From contig NZ_QAJR01000003.1 of assembly GCF_003852545.1 (NCBI RefSeq), positions 148,144-212,143 of the forward strand: a stretch of 64,000 bases of DNA. Reading direction: 5' to 3'. Shown here one piece after another: positions 36,263-45,210 of this stretch. Each line of letters begins with the position of its first letter. Position 1 is the stretch's first letter. A model generated the notes under the pieces. The model did not search any database. It saw nothing but the letters and a program-made list of their open reading frames with translations, and was not told the origin of the DNA. Made by a program: the position numbers and the translations under genes. Source of the DNA: Acidovorax sp. FJL06 (lineage in GTDB: Bacteria > Pseudomonadota > Gammaproteobacteria > Burkholderiales > Burkholderiaceae_C).

Positions 36263-37240
36263 ATCGAGCTTTGCGCCCGACTTCTTCACCGCGTCCGCCC
36301 AGCGCGGCGTCTCGGAGGCCAGGAACTTCGCAAAGTCGTTCGCGCCCAGGAACGCCGGGTCGGCCCCCTGGCTCACCATGCGGCTCTTCACATCCGGCAT
36401 CTGCATCACCTGGCCAAACGCATCGCTGAGCTTGGCCACCACGTCCTTGGGCGTGCCTGCAGGCGCCAGAAAGCCATAGAAGCCCACCACCTCGAAGCCC
36501 TTGAGGCCGCTCTCGATCACCGTGGGCACGTCGGGCAGCGCAGGGTTGCGTTCGCGGCTGGTCACGGCCAGGGCGCGCACCTTGCCCTGCTTGTGGTACG
36601 AGGCGGCCTGCGGAATGCTCTCGGCCATGAACTGCACCTGCCCACCCATGAGGTCGGTGAACGCGGGCGCACTGCCCCGGTAGGGGATGTGCACCATGAA
36701 CAGGCCCGTGGCCGTCTTGAACATCTCGGGCACCAGGTGGCTGATGCCGCCATTGCCCGCCGAGCCGAAGTTGACCTGGCCCGGCCGCGCCTTGGCATAG
36801 GCCATGAACTCCTGCAGGTTCTTGGCCGGCACGTTGGTGTTCACCAGCAGGGCCAGGGGCTGCATGGCGGTGCGCGCGATCGGCGTGAAATCCTTGAGCG
36901 TGGTGTAGGGCAGGCGGCTGTAGAGCGCGGGGTTGATCACCATCACGCCGGTGTTGGCCAGCATGAGCGTGTGGCCGTCGGCCGGGGCCTTCATCACCTC
37001 CTGCGCCCCCACGGTGCCGCCCGCGCCGGCCTTGTAGTCCACCACCACCGGCTGGCCCAGCACGGCCTGCAGTTTGTCGGTGAGCAGGCGGGCATGCTGG
37101 TCCAGCGGGCCACCGGCCGGGAAGCCGATGACGATGCGCAACGGTTTGGAGGGAAAGGAGGCCGCAGTCTGCGCATGCGCCGCCACGGAAAACACCAGGC
37201 CAGCCGCCAGGGCCCAGCAGGAACGCATCGTGGGTTTCAT
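36260..37240 (-). CDS. Bug-family tripartite tricarboxylate-type solute-binding protein
   Basis: 326 residues. Signal peptide MRSCWALAAGLVFSVAAHAQ ends near AHA. The mature protein has the Bug pattern: PLRIVIGFPAGGPLDQHAR, VVVDYKAGAGGTVG, ALYSRLPYTTLKDFTPIA and VNFGSAGNGGISHL. It should bind a carboxylate in the periplasm. No membrane subunits are adjacent. Unlike the Bug protein at 6085-7083 it sits outside a catabolic operon. The start at MKPTMRS follows from the signal sequence. Confidence 0.87.
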   Translation of the reverse strand: MKPTMRSCWALAAGLVFSVAAHAQTAASFPSKPLRIVIGFPAGGPLDQHARLLTDKLQAVLGQPVVVDYKAGAGGTVGAQEVMKAPADGHTLMLANTGVMVINPALYSRLPYTTLKDFTPIARTAMQPLALLVNTNVPAKNLQEFMAYAKARPGQVNFGSAGNGGISHLVPEMFKTATGLFMVHIPYRGSAPAFTDLMGGQVQFMAESIPQAASYHKQGKVRALAVTSRERNPALPDVPTVIESGLKGFEVVGFYGFLAPAGTPKDVVAKLSDAFGQVMQMPDVKSRMVSQGADPAFLGANDFAKFLASETPRWADAVKKSGAKLD

Positions 37241-37353
37241 TCTTTGATCTCTGAAATGGGGTTGGGAGAAGGGACGCTCGCGTCCATGCCCCGATTCTCG
37301 CGGCATCGCCCCCGGGGAAGTCCATCCGCCGCGCAGGGGCATGCGGGCGGCGG

Positions 37354-37629
37354 TCAGCCCTTCCAGCCCCGCACCAGCAGCCACTGGCAGGTGGCTGCCG
37401 CCACCACCAGTGCGGAATAGGTCAGCATCTTGCCGTCGCGCGCCCCCAGCGCCAGCCCGCCAGCCAGCACCACCAGCCCCACCGCAAAAATAACCGCAAA
37501 CTGGCGCCAGCCTGCCACCACCCCCCCTTTGGCGCCGAACAGGCGACCGCACAGCACCAGCGCCAGCGCGACAAAGGCGGCGGGGGCCATGAAGTTCAGC
37601 AGGTGGTTGAGGATGTCCAGGGGACCCAT
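37354..37629 (-). CDS. small membrane protein of unknown function
   Basis: 91 residues with about three hydrophobic segments: MAPAAFVALALVLCGRLFG, FAVIFAVGLVVLAGGLALG, and LTYSALVVAAATCQWLLV. I do not recognise a named family. The reading frame extends upstream to a possible start 17 residues earlier, but MGPLDILNHLLNF at 37629 looks better. It is divergent from hemA and shares the gap containing an FNR-like box. Co-transcription with the Bug gene 113 bases downstream is possible. Confidence 0.6.
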   Translation of the reverse strand: MGPLDILNHLLNFMAPAAFVALALVLCGRLFGAKGGVVAGWRQFAVIFAVGLVVLAGGLALGARDGKMLTYSALVVAAATCQWLLVRGWKG

Positions 37630-37632
37630 GAA

Positions 37633-37646
37633 TTGACCCAAATCAA
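37633..37646. promoter_or_regulatory. FNR/Anr-like box in the hemA upstream gap
   Basis: TTGAC-CCAA-ATCAA matches the TTGAT-N4-ATCAA consensus at nine of ten defined positions. It lies ~55-68 bases before the hemA ATG and four bases before the divergent small membrane gene. Oxygen control of hemA by FNR-type proteins is known in several bacteria. No FNR gene is in the window. A TATAAT at 37687-37692 sits very close to hemA. Confidence 0.45.
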
Positions 37647-37700
37647 GGCATAGGCAAGCACCGCTGCCCATGGAAGCCAACGATTTTATAATCGGGAGTT

Positions 37701-39023
37701 ATGGCAGTCTGGGCCCTCGGGATCAACCACACCACCGCGCCGCTCGATCTGCGCGGCCGGTTTGCGTTTGCGCTCGACCAGATCGCGCCCACGCTGCAGG
37801 GCCTGCGCCAGTCGCTGGGCACCACCAGCAGCCACCCCGGCGTGGAAACGGCCATCATCTCCACCTGCAACCGCACCGAAATCTACTGCGCCGGCGAGCA
37901 GCCCGCACTGGACCACACGCTGGGCTGGCTGGCCCACAGCGGCGGTGTGACTCCGGCCCTGTTGCGCTCGCACTCCTACACCCTGGAAGACAGCCTGGTC
38001 GCGCGCCACGCGTTCCGCGTAGCCAGCGGGCTCGACTCGATGGTGCTGGGCGAGGCCCAGATCCTGGGCCAGATGAAGGATGCCGTGCGCGCCGCCGAGA
38101 CCGCCGGCGCCCTGGGCACCACGCTCAACCAGCTGTTCCAGCGCAGCTTTGCCGTGGCCAAGGAGGTGCGCAGCAGCACCGAGATCGGCGCACACAGCAT
38201 CAGCATGGCCGCCGCCGCCGTGCGCCTGGCCAGCCAGCTGTTTGAAGACCTCGGCAAGATCCGCGTGCTGTTCGTGGGCGCGGGCGAGATGATCGAGCTG
38301 TGCGCCACGCACTTTGCCGCCAAGAACCCCAAGCAGATCGCCATTGCCAACCGCACGCTGGAGCGCGGCGAGAAGCTCGCCACCCGCTTTGGTGGCGAGG
38401 TGATGCGCCTGGCCGACCTGCCCGAGCGCCTGCACGAGTTCGACGCCGTCATCAGCTGCACCGCCAGCAGCCTGCCCATCATCGGCCTGGGCGCCGTGGA
38501 GCGTGCGCTCAAGAAGCGCCGCCACCGCCCCATCTTCATGGTCGACCTGGCCGTGCCGCGCGACATCGAGCCCGAGGTCAAGGCCCTGGGCGATGTGTAC
38601 CTCTACACCGTGGACGACCTGGCCACCGTGGTGCAAACCGCCCAGGCCAACCGCCAGGCCGCCGTGGCCCAGGCCGAGGCCATCATCGACGCCGGTGTGC
38701 AGAGCTTCATGCACTGGATGGAGCTGCGCAGCCCGGCCGGAGCCACCGGTGGCGTGGTGCCACTGATCCAGCAGCTCAACGCCCAGACCGACGAGTGGCG
38801 CGCCGCCGAGATCGCGCGCGCCAAGAAGCTGCTGGCCAAGGGCGAGAACGTGGATGCCGTGCTCGAAGCGCTGTCGCGTGGCCTTACACAAAAAATGCTG
38901 CACGGCACCCTGGCCGAACTGCGCGCAGGCGACGCCGAAATGCGCGCCCAGACGGCCCAGACCGTCTCGCGCCTGTTCCTGCGCTCGCAAACCAAAACCA
39001 CCAACAACAGCAACGGGCTGTAG
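37701..39023 (+). CDS. hemA: glutamyl-tRNA reductase
   Basis: 440 residues. First step of C5-pathway tetrapyrrole synthesis: reduction of Glu-tRNA to glutamate-1-semialdehyde with NADPH. The catalytic cysteine is in [43 protein letters not shown], and the NADPH-binding [14 protein letters not shown] are all typical. A C-terminal helical dimerisation region is present. The ATG at 37701 follows GGGAG closely. The order hemA-prfA-prmC-grxD is common in beta-proteobacteria. Confidence 0.96.
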   Translation: MAVWALGINHTTAPLDLRGRFAFALDQIAPTLQGLRQSLGTTSSHPGVETAIISTCNRTEIYCAGEQPALDHTLGWLAHSGGVTPALLRSHSYTLEDSLVARHAFRVASGLDSMVLGEAQILGQMKDAVRAAETAGALGTTLNQLFQRSFAVAKEVRSSTEIGAHSISMAAAAVRLASQLFEDLGKIRVLFVGAGEMIELCATHFAAKNPKQIAIANRTLERGEKLATRFGGEVMRLADLPERLHEFDAVISCTASSLPIIGLGAVERALKKRRHRPIFMVDLAVPRDIEPEVKALGDVYLYTVDDLATVVQTAQANRQAAVAQAEAIIDAGVQSFMHWMELRSPAGATGGVVPLIQQLNAQTDEWRAAEIARAKKLLAKGENVDAVLEALSRGLTQKMLHGTLAELRAGDAEMRAQTAQTVSRLFLRSQTKTTNNSNGL

Positions 39024-39052
39024 CGGCGCTCGCCCGCTCCCCTGCCCGCCCC

Positions 39053-39119
39053 GATTTCAAGCCAAATCGGCCCCTGGCGCTTTACCGACAAGCGCTAAAA
39101 GCTACAGAATTCGTAGCAC
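39053..39119 (-). repeat. dual-hairpin repeat, copy 6
   Basis: In the hemA-prfA gap. Hairpin A GCGCTT (39077-39082), 7 nt, AAGCGC (39090-39095). Hairpin B GCTAC (39101-39105), loop AGAATTC, GTAGC (39113-39117): the arm base pair T-A of copy 1 has become C-G on both sides, a compensating change. The outer tail GATTTCAAGCC is conserved. It lies ~20 bases before the prfA ATG. Confidence 0.85.
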
Positions 39120-39137
39120 ATCATTTTCCCCAATGCC

Positions 39138-40226
39138 ATGAAACCCTTTCTCCGAAGCCAGCTGGAGCGCTACGCACAGCGCCTGGGCGAACTCGACTTC
39201 CTGCTCTCGCGCGAAGACATCATGAGCGACATGGCGCAGTACCGGCGCATCTCCGTCGAGCATGCCGAGGTCACGCAGGTGTCCGGCCGCTACGCCCGCT
39301 ACCAGCAGCGCGAGGCCGACCTGGCCGGTGCGCGCGAGATGCTGGCCGACCCCGACATGGCCGAGATGGCGCAGGAAGAAATCACCAGTGCCGAGGCCGA
39401 ACTGCTGCAGCTCGAAGACGAACTGCAGCGTCTGCTGCTGCCGAAAGACCCCGACGACGCCCGCAACGCGTTCGTCGAAATCCGCGCGGGCACGGGCGGT
39501 GACGAATCCGCCCTGTTCGCGGGCGACCTCACCCGCATGTACACCCGCTACGCCGCCAACGTGGGCTGGAAGGTGGAGGTGGTGAGCGAAAACGCGGCCG
39601 AGCTGGGCGGCTACAAGGAAATCGTGCTGCGCTTTGAAGGTGACAACGTGTATGGCCACCTGAAGTTCGAATCCGGCGGCCACCGCGTGCAGCGCGTGCC
39701 CGCCACCGAAACGCAGGGCCGCATCCACACCAGCGCCTGCACGGTGGCCGTGATGCCCGAGCCCGACGAGCACGAGGCCATCAAGCTCAACCCGGCCGAC
39801 CTGCGCATCGACACCTTCCGCGCATCCGGCGCGGGCGGCCAGCACATCAACAAGACCGATTCCGCCGTGCGCGTGGTGCACTTGCCCACCGGCATCGTGG
39901 CCGAATGCCAGGACGGCCGCAGCCAGCACAGCAACAAGGCCAAGGCGCTGCAGGTGCTGCAGGCGCGCATCCAGGAGAAAGAGCGCAGCGAACGTGCCGC
40001 CAAGGAGGCGGCGCTGCGCAAGGGCCTGATCGGCAGCGGCGACCGCAGCGACCGCATCCGCACCTACAACTTCCCGCAGGGGCGGCTGACGGACCACCGC
40101 ATCAACCTCACGCTGTACAAACTGCTGTACGTGATGGAAGGCGACCTGGGCGACGTGCTGCAGGCCCTGGCCCACGCGCGCGAGGCCGAGCAGCTGGAAG
40201 AGCTGGAGATGGGCACCACAGGCTGA
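39138..40226 (+). CDS. prfA: peptide chain release factor 1
   Basis: 362 residues. It recognises UAA and UAG and releases the nascent chain. The stop-codon tripeptide PAT is seen in [14 protein letters not shown], and the catalytic GGQ in [15 protein letters not shown], which PrmC methylates at the glutamine. prmC is the next gene, separated by 73 bases holding a dual-hairpin repeat. Length and domains are normal. Confidence 0.97.
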   Translation: MKPFLRSQLERYAQRLGELDFLLSREDIMSDMAQYRRISVEHAEVTQVSGRYARYQQREADLAGAREMLADPDMAEMAQEEITSAEAELLQLEDELQRLLLPKDPDDARNAFVEIRAGTGGDESALFAGDLTRMYTRYAANVGWKVEVVSENAAELGGYKEIVLRFEGDNVYGHLKFESGGHRVQRVPATETQGRIHTSACTVAVMPEPDEHEAIKLNPADLRIDTFRASGAGGQHINKTDSAVRVVHLPTGIVAECQDGRSQHSNKAKALQVLQARIQEKERSERAAKEAALRKGLIGSGDRSDRIRTYNFPQGRLTDHRINLTLYKLLYVMEGDLGDVLQALAHAREAEQLEELEMGTTG

Positions 40227-40236
40227 ACGCCCTCTT

Positions 40237-40301
40237 GAATTTGAATCAAATCAGCCCCTTGCGCCCGACCATCAAGCGCTAGCAGCTATCAAAAACAGAG
40301 T
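40237..40301 (-). repeat. dual-hairpin repeat, copy 7
   Basis: In the prfA-prmC gap. The tail TTGAATCAAATCAGCCCCTTGCGC and an AAGCGC/GCGC hairpin A are present. Hairpin B keeps GCTAT (40285-40289), but the second arm has been replaced by sequence that includes the GTG start of prmC. It looks like a truncated copy fused to the start codon region. Confidence 0.75.
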
Positions 40302-41154
40302 GAACCACCACACCGCCCCCACCCTCGCCCAGGCATTGGCCCAGGCCCACACCCTGGGCCTCGCGCGCATCGACACGCAACTGCTGCTGCTGCACGCCCT
40401 GGCCCGCCCCGATGCAGGCCGCGCCTGGCTGCTGGCGCACGACACGGACGCGATGGACGAGGCCGCACACGGCCAGTTCATCGCCCTGTGCCAGCGCCGC
40501 CTGGCGGGCGAGCCCGTGGCCTACCTCACCGGACGCAAGGAGTTCTACGGCCTGCCCCTGCAGGTGGATGCGCGCGTGCTGGACCCGCGCCCCGACACCG
40601 AAACCCTGGTGGACTGGGCTCTGGAAGTGATCGGTCCCCTGCCAGCGCCCCGCGTGGTGGACCTGGGCACCGGCAGTGGCGCCATTGCGCTGGCCCTGCA
40701 AAGCCAGCGCGCCGACGCCCAGGTGCTGGCGGTGGATGCCAGTGCCGATGCGCTAGCCGTGGCACAGGCCAATGGAAAGCGGCTGGGCTTGCCCGTGCGG
40801 TTCCAGCAGGCCAACTGGCTGGCTGGCGTCGAGGGCCAGTTCGATGCCATCGTCTCCAACCCCCCCTACATCGCCAGCGCCGACCCCCACCTGGCCGCGC
40901 TGGCCCACGAGCCCCTGCAAGCCCTGGCCAGCGGCACCGATGGGCTGGACGACCTCCGCACCATCGTGGCCCAGGCCCCGGCGCACCTGCAGCCCGGCGG
41001 CTGGCTGCTGCTGGAGCATGGATACGACCAGGCGCCCGCCGTGCAGGCGCTGCTCGCCGCCCAGGGCTTTGCCCAGGTGCTCAGCCGCAATGACCTCGCT
41101 GGCATTGCGCGTTGCACGGGCGGGCAGTGGCCTCTGGCACAGACAGTGAAATAA
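40300..41154 (+). CDS. prmC: peptide chain release factor N5-glutamine methyltransferase
   Basis: 284 residues. It methylates the GGQ glutamine of RF1 and RF2 using S-adenosylmethionine. The N-terminal helical bundle contains RLAGEPVAYLTGRKEFYGL; the SAM site is VVDLGTGSGAIALAL, and the catalytic NPPY is in VSNPPYIASADPHL. It begins with GTG at 40300 without a clear Shine-Dalgarno sequence, because a dual-hairpin repeat fills the space upstream. It follows prfA, its substrate gene. Confidence 0.95.
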   Translation: MNHHTAPTLAQALAQAHTLGLARIDTQLLLLHALARPDAGRAWLLAHDTDAMDEAAHGQFIALCQRRLAGEPVAYLTGRKEFYGLPLQVDARVLDPRPDTETLVDWALEVIGPLPAPRVVDLGTGSGAIALALQSQRADAQVLAVDASADALAVAQANGKRLGLPVRFQQANWLAGVEGQFDAIVSNPPYIASADPHLAALAHEPLQALASGTDGLDDLRTIVAQAPAHLQPGGWLLLEHGYDQAPAVQALLAAQGFAQVLSRNDLAGIARCTGGQWPLAQTVK

Positions 41155-41217
41155 TCCCCCCCATCGCGGGCTCCCTGCCTTCCATTGCCCGCCCGCCCCT
41201 TCCAAGGAGTTTTACCC

Positions 41218-41541
41218 ATGAGCGACACCCAACAACGCATCGACGCCCTCGTCAAATCCAGCGACATCCTGCTGTTCATGAAGGGCAGCGCCAGCTTCCC
41301 CATGTGCGGCTTCTCGGGCCGCGCGATCCAGATCCTGAAGGCCTGCGGCGTGGACCCCAAGGCCGTGGTCACCGTCAACGTGCTCGAAGACGACGAAATC
41401 CGCCAGGGCATCAAGGAATACAGCAACTGGCCCACCATCCCCCAGCTGTACGTGAAGGGCGAGTTCATCGGCGGCTCGGACATCATGATGGAGATGTACG
41501 AGTCGGGCGAACTCAAGCAGGTGCTGGGCACCGAGGGCTGA
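41218..41541 (+). CDS. grxD: monothiol glutaredoxin Grx4 family
   Basis: 107 residues. The active site is the monothiol CGFS (FPMCGFSGRAIQIL), with the cis-proline region WPTIPQLYVKGEFIGG and GGSDIMMEM. Such proteins bind [2Fe-2S] with glutathione and deliver clusters. AAGGAGT precedes the ATG. It ends the hemA-prfA-prmC-grxD group and is followed by an intrinsic terminator. Confidence 0.96.
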   Translation: MSDTQQRIDALVKSSDILLFMKGSASFPMCGFSGRAIQILKACGVDPKAVVTVNVLEDDEIRQGIKEYSNWPTIPQLYVKGEFIGGSDIMMEMYESGELKQVLGTEG

Positions 41542-41572
41542 CCCCTTCCGTCCCCGGCCCTCCGCCCCCACC

Positions 41573-41594
41573 AACCGCCTTCGGGCGGTTTTTT
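41573..41594 (+). terminator. intrinsic terminator after grxD
   Basis: AACCGCC, loop TTCG, GGCGGTT (41573-41590) followed by a T run. It lies 31 bases beyond the grxD stop and ends the hemA-prfA-prmC-grxD group. Confidence 0.9.
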
Positions 41595-41708
41595 CATGGC
41601 GTATTGGTGTGCCCGCAACAGCGGCACCAACCAGGGGCTTTTCCGATAGAGCGGCGGGCATGTTGTGTGCTTGAATGGTTGCGTGACCCCCATCACAAGG
41701 AGCATGCA

Positions 41709-42716
41709 ATGACCAGCCATAGCCTTGTTCCCCAGCCACCCGCCCTGCGCTTGCCGGTGGCCCAGATGCGCAATGTGTTCCACCCCGGCGACGTCGAGCG
41801 CAAGCTCGCGCGGCTGCAGGAGTCCGGCAACCAGCGCGAATACGAAACCCTGCGCACCGTGTACGAACGCATGCTGGAGCGTGGGCCGGAGCGCTTCCAG
41901 GTCAAGCCCTCGGGCATCCCCGACATGGCCAGCCTGTACGCGCAGCTGCCCAACTTCACTGAGGTGCTGGACGACGTTCGGCGCCATGTGGCCCTGGCCC
42001 AGGACAGCAGCGATGGCCTGGAGGTCACGCCCATGCTGCTGCTGGGCCCGCCCGGCATCGGCAAGACCCACTTTGCACGCCACCTGGCCGAGCTGCTGGG
42101 CACGGGCATGAACCTGCTGCCCATGAGCTCGATGACCGCGGGCTGGCTGCTGTCGGGCTCGTCGGCGCAGTGGAAGGGCGCGCGCCCCGGCAAGGTGTTC
42201 GAGGCGCTGGTGGAGGGCGAATATGCCAATCCTGTCATCGTGGTGGACGAAATTGACAAGGCTGCAGTGGATGCGCAGTACGACCCGCTGGGAGCGCTGT
42301 ACAGCCTGCTGGAACACGACACGGCCCAGAGCTTTACCGACGAGTTCGCCGAGGTGGCCATCGACGCAAGCCAGGTGATCTGGATCACCACGGCCAACGA
42401 CACGCGGGGCATCCCCGACCCCATCCTGAACCGCATGAACGTGTTCGAGGTGGAGGCCCCCACGCTGGAGCAGGCGCGCGCCATTGCCCGCAACCTGTAT
42501 GCCGGCATCCGCGCCGGGCACGACTGGGGCCGCCTGCTGGACCCGGAGCCCCTGGACGATGTGCTGGACCACCTGGCCCAGATGCCGCCGCGCGAAATGC
42601 GGCGCGCGCTGATGACGGGCTTTGGCAATGCCCGGCTGGACCGGCGCGGCACGGTGGAGATCACCGACCTGCCCAAGGCCGCCTCGGGGCGCAGCCGCAT
42701 CGGCTTCGTGCAGTAA
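41709..42716 (+). CDS. AAA+ ATPase (Lon-type ATPase core without protease)
   Basis: 335 residues. Walker A is GPPGIGKTH, Walker B is VIVVDEIDK, sensor-like WITTANDTRGIPDPILNRM follows, and an arginine finger region is in DPILNRMN. The core resembles the ATPase module of Lon, but there is no Lon substrate domain and no Ser-Lys protease domain. It might act as a chaperone-like ATPase. Function is unknown. The ATG at 41709 overlaps an out-of-frame ATG; GGAG lies just upstream. It stands alone between grxD and the CNNM gene. Confidence 0.75.
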   Translation: MTSHSLVPQPPALRLPVAQMRNVFHPGDVERKLARLQESGNQREYETLRTVYERMLERGPERFQVKPSGIPDMASLYAQLPNFTEVLDDVRRHVALAQDSSDGLEVTPMLLLGPPGIGKTHFARHLAELLGTGMNLLPMSSMTAGWLLSGSSAQWKGARPGKVFEALVEGEYANPVIVVDEIDKAAVDAQYDPLGALYSLLEHDTAQSFTDEFAEVAIDASQVIWITTANDTRGIPDPILNRMNVFEVEAPTLEQARAIARNLYAGIRAGHDWGRLLDPEPLDDVLDHLAQMPPREMRRALMTGFGNARLDRRGTVEITDLPKAASGRSRIGFVQ

Positions 42717-42834
42717 GCGCTGCGGGTGGTTGCCGCCGGCCGCCGCGCACGGTGCGCCGCCGGTGCCTGCCCGCAGGGCGCACAGATACACTCAGGTGGC
42801 CGCAGTGCCCTGGCCTGCGCCGCCCGCCCCCGCC

Positions 42835-44184
42835 ATGACCCTGTCCCAAAGCCTCTTCGTGATCGGGCTGCTGATCGCAGCCAGCGCCTTCTTCTCCATG
42901 GCCGAGATCTCGCTCGCGGCCGCCCGCCGCCTGCGCTTGCGGCAGATGGCCGACGAGGGCGATGCGCGCGCGGACCGCGTGCTGCGCATGCAGGAGCAGC
43001 CAGGCGACTACTTCACCGTGGTGCAGGTGGGCCAGAACGCGGTGGCCATCCTGGGCGGTATCGTGGGCGAAGGGGCGCTGAGCCCCCATTTCAGTGCGCT
43101 GTTTGGCCTGTGGCTGTCCGAGTCCACGGCAGAGAAAGCCGGTTTCCTGGCGTCGTTCCTGGTCATCACCTCGCTGTTCATCCTGTTTGCCGACCTGTTC
43201 CCCAAGCGCCTGGGCATGGCCGATCCTGAGCGGCTGGTGGTGCGCCTGGCACAGCCCATGGCCTGGTGCACGGCGCTGCTGCGCCCGGTGGTGTGGTTCT
43301 ACAGCCGGGGCGCCGATGCGCTGTTCCGCATGCTGGGGCTGTCGTCGCTGCGCGATGAGCGCATTACCTCCGACGACATCCTGGCCATGATGGAGGCCGG
43401 GGCGCGTGCCGGAGTGCTGGCCGCACGGGAGCAACAGGTCATCACCAATGTGTTCGAGCTGGACACCCGCATGGTGTCCAGCGCCATGTCGCCGCGCGAC
43501 CGGGTGGCGTTCTTCCTGCGCGACGAACCCGACTCCGTCATCCGCCTGCGCATTGCGGCCGAACCCTTCTCCACCTACCCCGTGTGCGAGGGCGACATCG
43601 ACCATGTGGTGGGTTATGTGGACGCCAAGGACCTGTTCCAGCGCGTGCTGAACAACCAGCCCATTTCGCTGGCCGACGACAGCCTGGTGCGCAAGGTGCT
43701 CATCGTGCCCGACCGCCTGACCCTGTCCGAGGTGCTGGAGCAGTTCCGCCAGGTGCACGAAGACTTTGCCGTCATCGTGAACGAATACAGCCTGGTAGTG
43801 GGCGTGGTGACGCTGAACGACGTGATGAGCACCGTGATGGGCGACCTGGTGGGCCCCGCAGACGAAGAACAGATCGTGCGGCGCGACGAGGACTCGTGGC
43901 TCATCGATGGCGTCACCTCCATCGAGGACGTGCTGCACGCGCTGTCGCTCGACGAACTGCCCCACGCCGGGGAATACGAAACCCTGGCCGGGTTCCTGAT
44001 GGTGATGCTGCGCCGCGTGCCGCGCCGCACCGACAGTGTGAGCTGGGGCGGCTACAAGTTCGAGGTGCTGGATGTGGACAGCTACCGCATCGACCAAGTC
44101 ATGGTCTCGCGCCTGAACCCTGCGGACAACGGCAGCCCCCCACCCGCACCACCGGCAGGGCGTGCCGCAGAGACCGGGGGCTGA
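42835..44184 (+). CDS. CNNM/CBS-domain membrane protein (HlyC/CorC family)
   Basis: 449 residues. An N-terminal CNNM domain of about four transmembrane segments (residues 1-~190) begins MTLSQSLFVIGLLIAASAFF and has AEISLAAARRLRLRQM. Two CBS repeats follow (SAMSPRDRVAFFLRDEPD and a second near DEVLEQF-type LSEVLEQFRQVHEDF), then a C-terminal CorC_HlyC domain with EDSWLIDGV. These proteins are thought to transport or sense magnesium/cobalt; here this is by family only. A 284-bp palindrome follows. Confidence 0.82.
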   Translation: MTLSQSLFVIGLLIAASAFFSMAEISLAAARRLRLRQMADEGDARADRVLRMQEQPGDYFTVVQVGQNAVAILGGIVGEGALSPHFSALFGLWLSESTAEKAGFLASFLVITSLFILFADLFPKRLGMADPERLVVRLAQPMAWCTALLRPVVWFYSRGADALFRMLGLSSLRDERITSDDILAMMEAGARAGVLAAREQQVITNVFELDTRMVSSAMSPRDRVAFFLRDEPDSVIRLRIAAEPFSTYPVCEGDIDHVVGYVDAKDLFQRVLNNQPISLADDSLVRKVLIVPDRLTLSEVLEQFRQVHEDFAVIVNEYSLVVGVVTLNDVMSTVMGDLVGPADEEQIVRRDEDSWLIDGVTSIEDVLHALSLDELPHAGEYETLAGFLMVMLRRVPRRTDSVSWGGYKFEVLDVDSYRIDQVMVSRLNPADNGSPPPAPPAGRAAETGG

Positions 44185-44203
44185 ACCAAGGTGCTTGGGG
44201 TTG

Positions 44204-44487
44204 TTGAGAGCGGACAACAAAACCCAGCGCAGCGGCTCTGGCTAGGGATCCTCTGCACGAATCGAGCGGTAAGTGGGCGCTGCGGATCGGGAGGGGCTGC
44301 AAGGCGCAAAACGCAGCAATAGCCGTAGCTATTGCGAAGTTTTGCAACGCCGCAGACTGCCCGAGACCGCAGATGCACACGACGCGGTGATTTGTGCAGA
44401 GGATCCCTAGGCGCTGCGTCGCAGGCAGCACGCGCAGTACGACAAGACGCGGCAACAACGCCAGAAGGGTTTTGTGAGCCGCTCTTA
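44204..44487. repeat. ~284-bp nested palindromic (MITE-like) element
   Basis: The 300 bases between the CNNM gene and the transglycosylase are a long imperfect palindrome. Outer arms: TTGAGAGCGG...ACAAAACCC (44204-44225) against 44467-44487. Middle arms: a 22-bp repeat, 44242-44263 and 44389-44410, with one G-T difference, starting CTAGGGATCCTCTGCAC. The core GCAATAGC-CGTA-GCTATTGC lies at 44316-44335, sharing the centre of the middle arms. There is no coding sequence. The right end contains the transglycosylase stop codon. This looks like a non-autonomous mobile element. Confidence 0.8.
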
Positions 44488-45210
44488 AGCGGCAGGCGCT
44501 GTCGGCCTGTCGGCAAACGCCCAACTGCGCTGGGCGCCAAACACTGCGTCCGGGTAGGGCGAACGGCCACGGCTGCCGTTGTAGCGGCCCAGGGCCATGA
44601 AGAGATCGCCCTGTTCCCGGTCGATGTAGTGGCGCAGGATCACGCAGCCAAAGCGCAGGTTGGTCTGCATGTGGAACAGCTTGCCGGCATCGCCATCGCC
44701 GATCACCCGCGTCCAGAACGGCATGACCTGCATGTAGCCCCTGGCCCCGACGCTGGACACGGCAAACTTGCGGAACCCGCTCTCCACCTGAATCAGCCCG
44801 AGGACCAGCGACACATCCAGCCCCGCGCGCTTGGACTCGTACCAGACCGTCTGCAGAAAGTCGCGGCGCACCTCCCACTCGGGCTTGCGGCGGCGCAGCC
44901 GGTCGCTCTGGGTGCCCAGCCAGCGCAGGTAGTGCAGGCGGGCTTCGGTGGTAAAAAACTCGGGCTCGGGCGGCGCATGGTTGGCAATGGCCGAACTCAG
45001 CGCCGAGCGCACGGAATCCATCAAGGGCTCTTCGAGCTGCCCCCCCGCGTGCGCCGCCTGCGGCGCGGCCAGCCAGGCTGCAGGTGCCGCGAACGAGGCG
45101 GCAGACAGCAGGCACGCGCGCCGCGACAGCCCCCCCGCAGCGGCGCCAGGCCGGGCCGGGGAGGAAGAACAGCCGTCAGAGGCGTTGGCGTCCCGCTCGC
45201 TCATGCTCAT
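44485..45210 (-). CDS. lytic transglycosylase (SLT domain) with twin-arginine-like signal
   Basis: 241 residues. N-terminal [20 protein letters not shown] is a signal peptide with an RR motif, so Tat export is possible. The catalytic domain has [19 protein letters not shown] with the glutamate, then MQVMPFW and [15 protein letters not shown], as in SLT goose-lysozyme-like enzymes. It cleaves peptidoglycan in the periplasm. The start overlaps the proS stop in an ATGA. Its last codons lie in the right arm of the palindromic element at 44204-44487. Confidence 0.85.
   Translation of the reverse strand: MSMSERDANASDGCSSSPARPGAAAGGLSRRACLLSAASFAAPAAWLAAPQAAHAGGQLEEPLMDSVRSALSSAIANHAPPEPEFFTTEARLHYLRWLGTQSDRLRRRKPEWEVRRDFLQTVWYESKRAGLDVSLVLGLIQVESGFRKFAVSSVGARGYMQVMPFWTRVIGDGDAGKLFHMQTNLRFGCVILRHYIDREQGDLFMALGRYNGSRGRSPYPDAVFGAQRSWAFADRPTAPAA

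Noticed and set aside
37687-37692. TATAAT just before hemA
   Set aside because: Only eight bases before the start codon and overlapping the SD region, with no matching -35. Not listed as a promoter.
44204-44487. CRISPR-like or IS element in the CNNM-transglycosylase gap
   Set aside because: Inverted, not direct, repeats; no spacers and no transposase.
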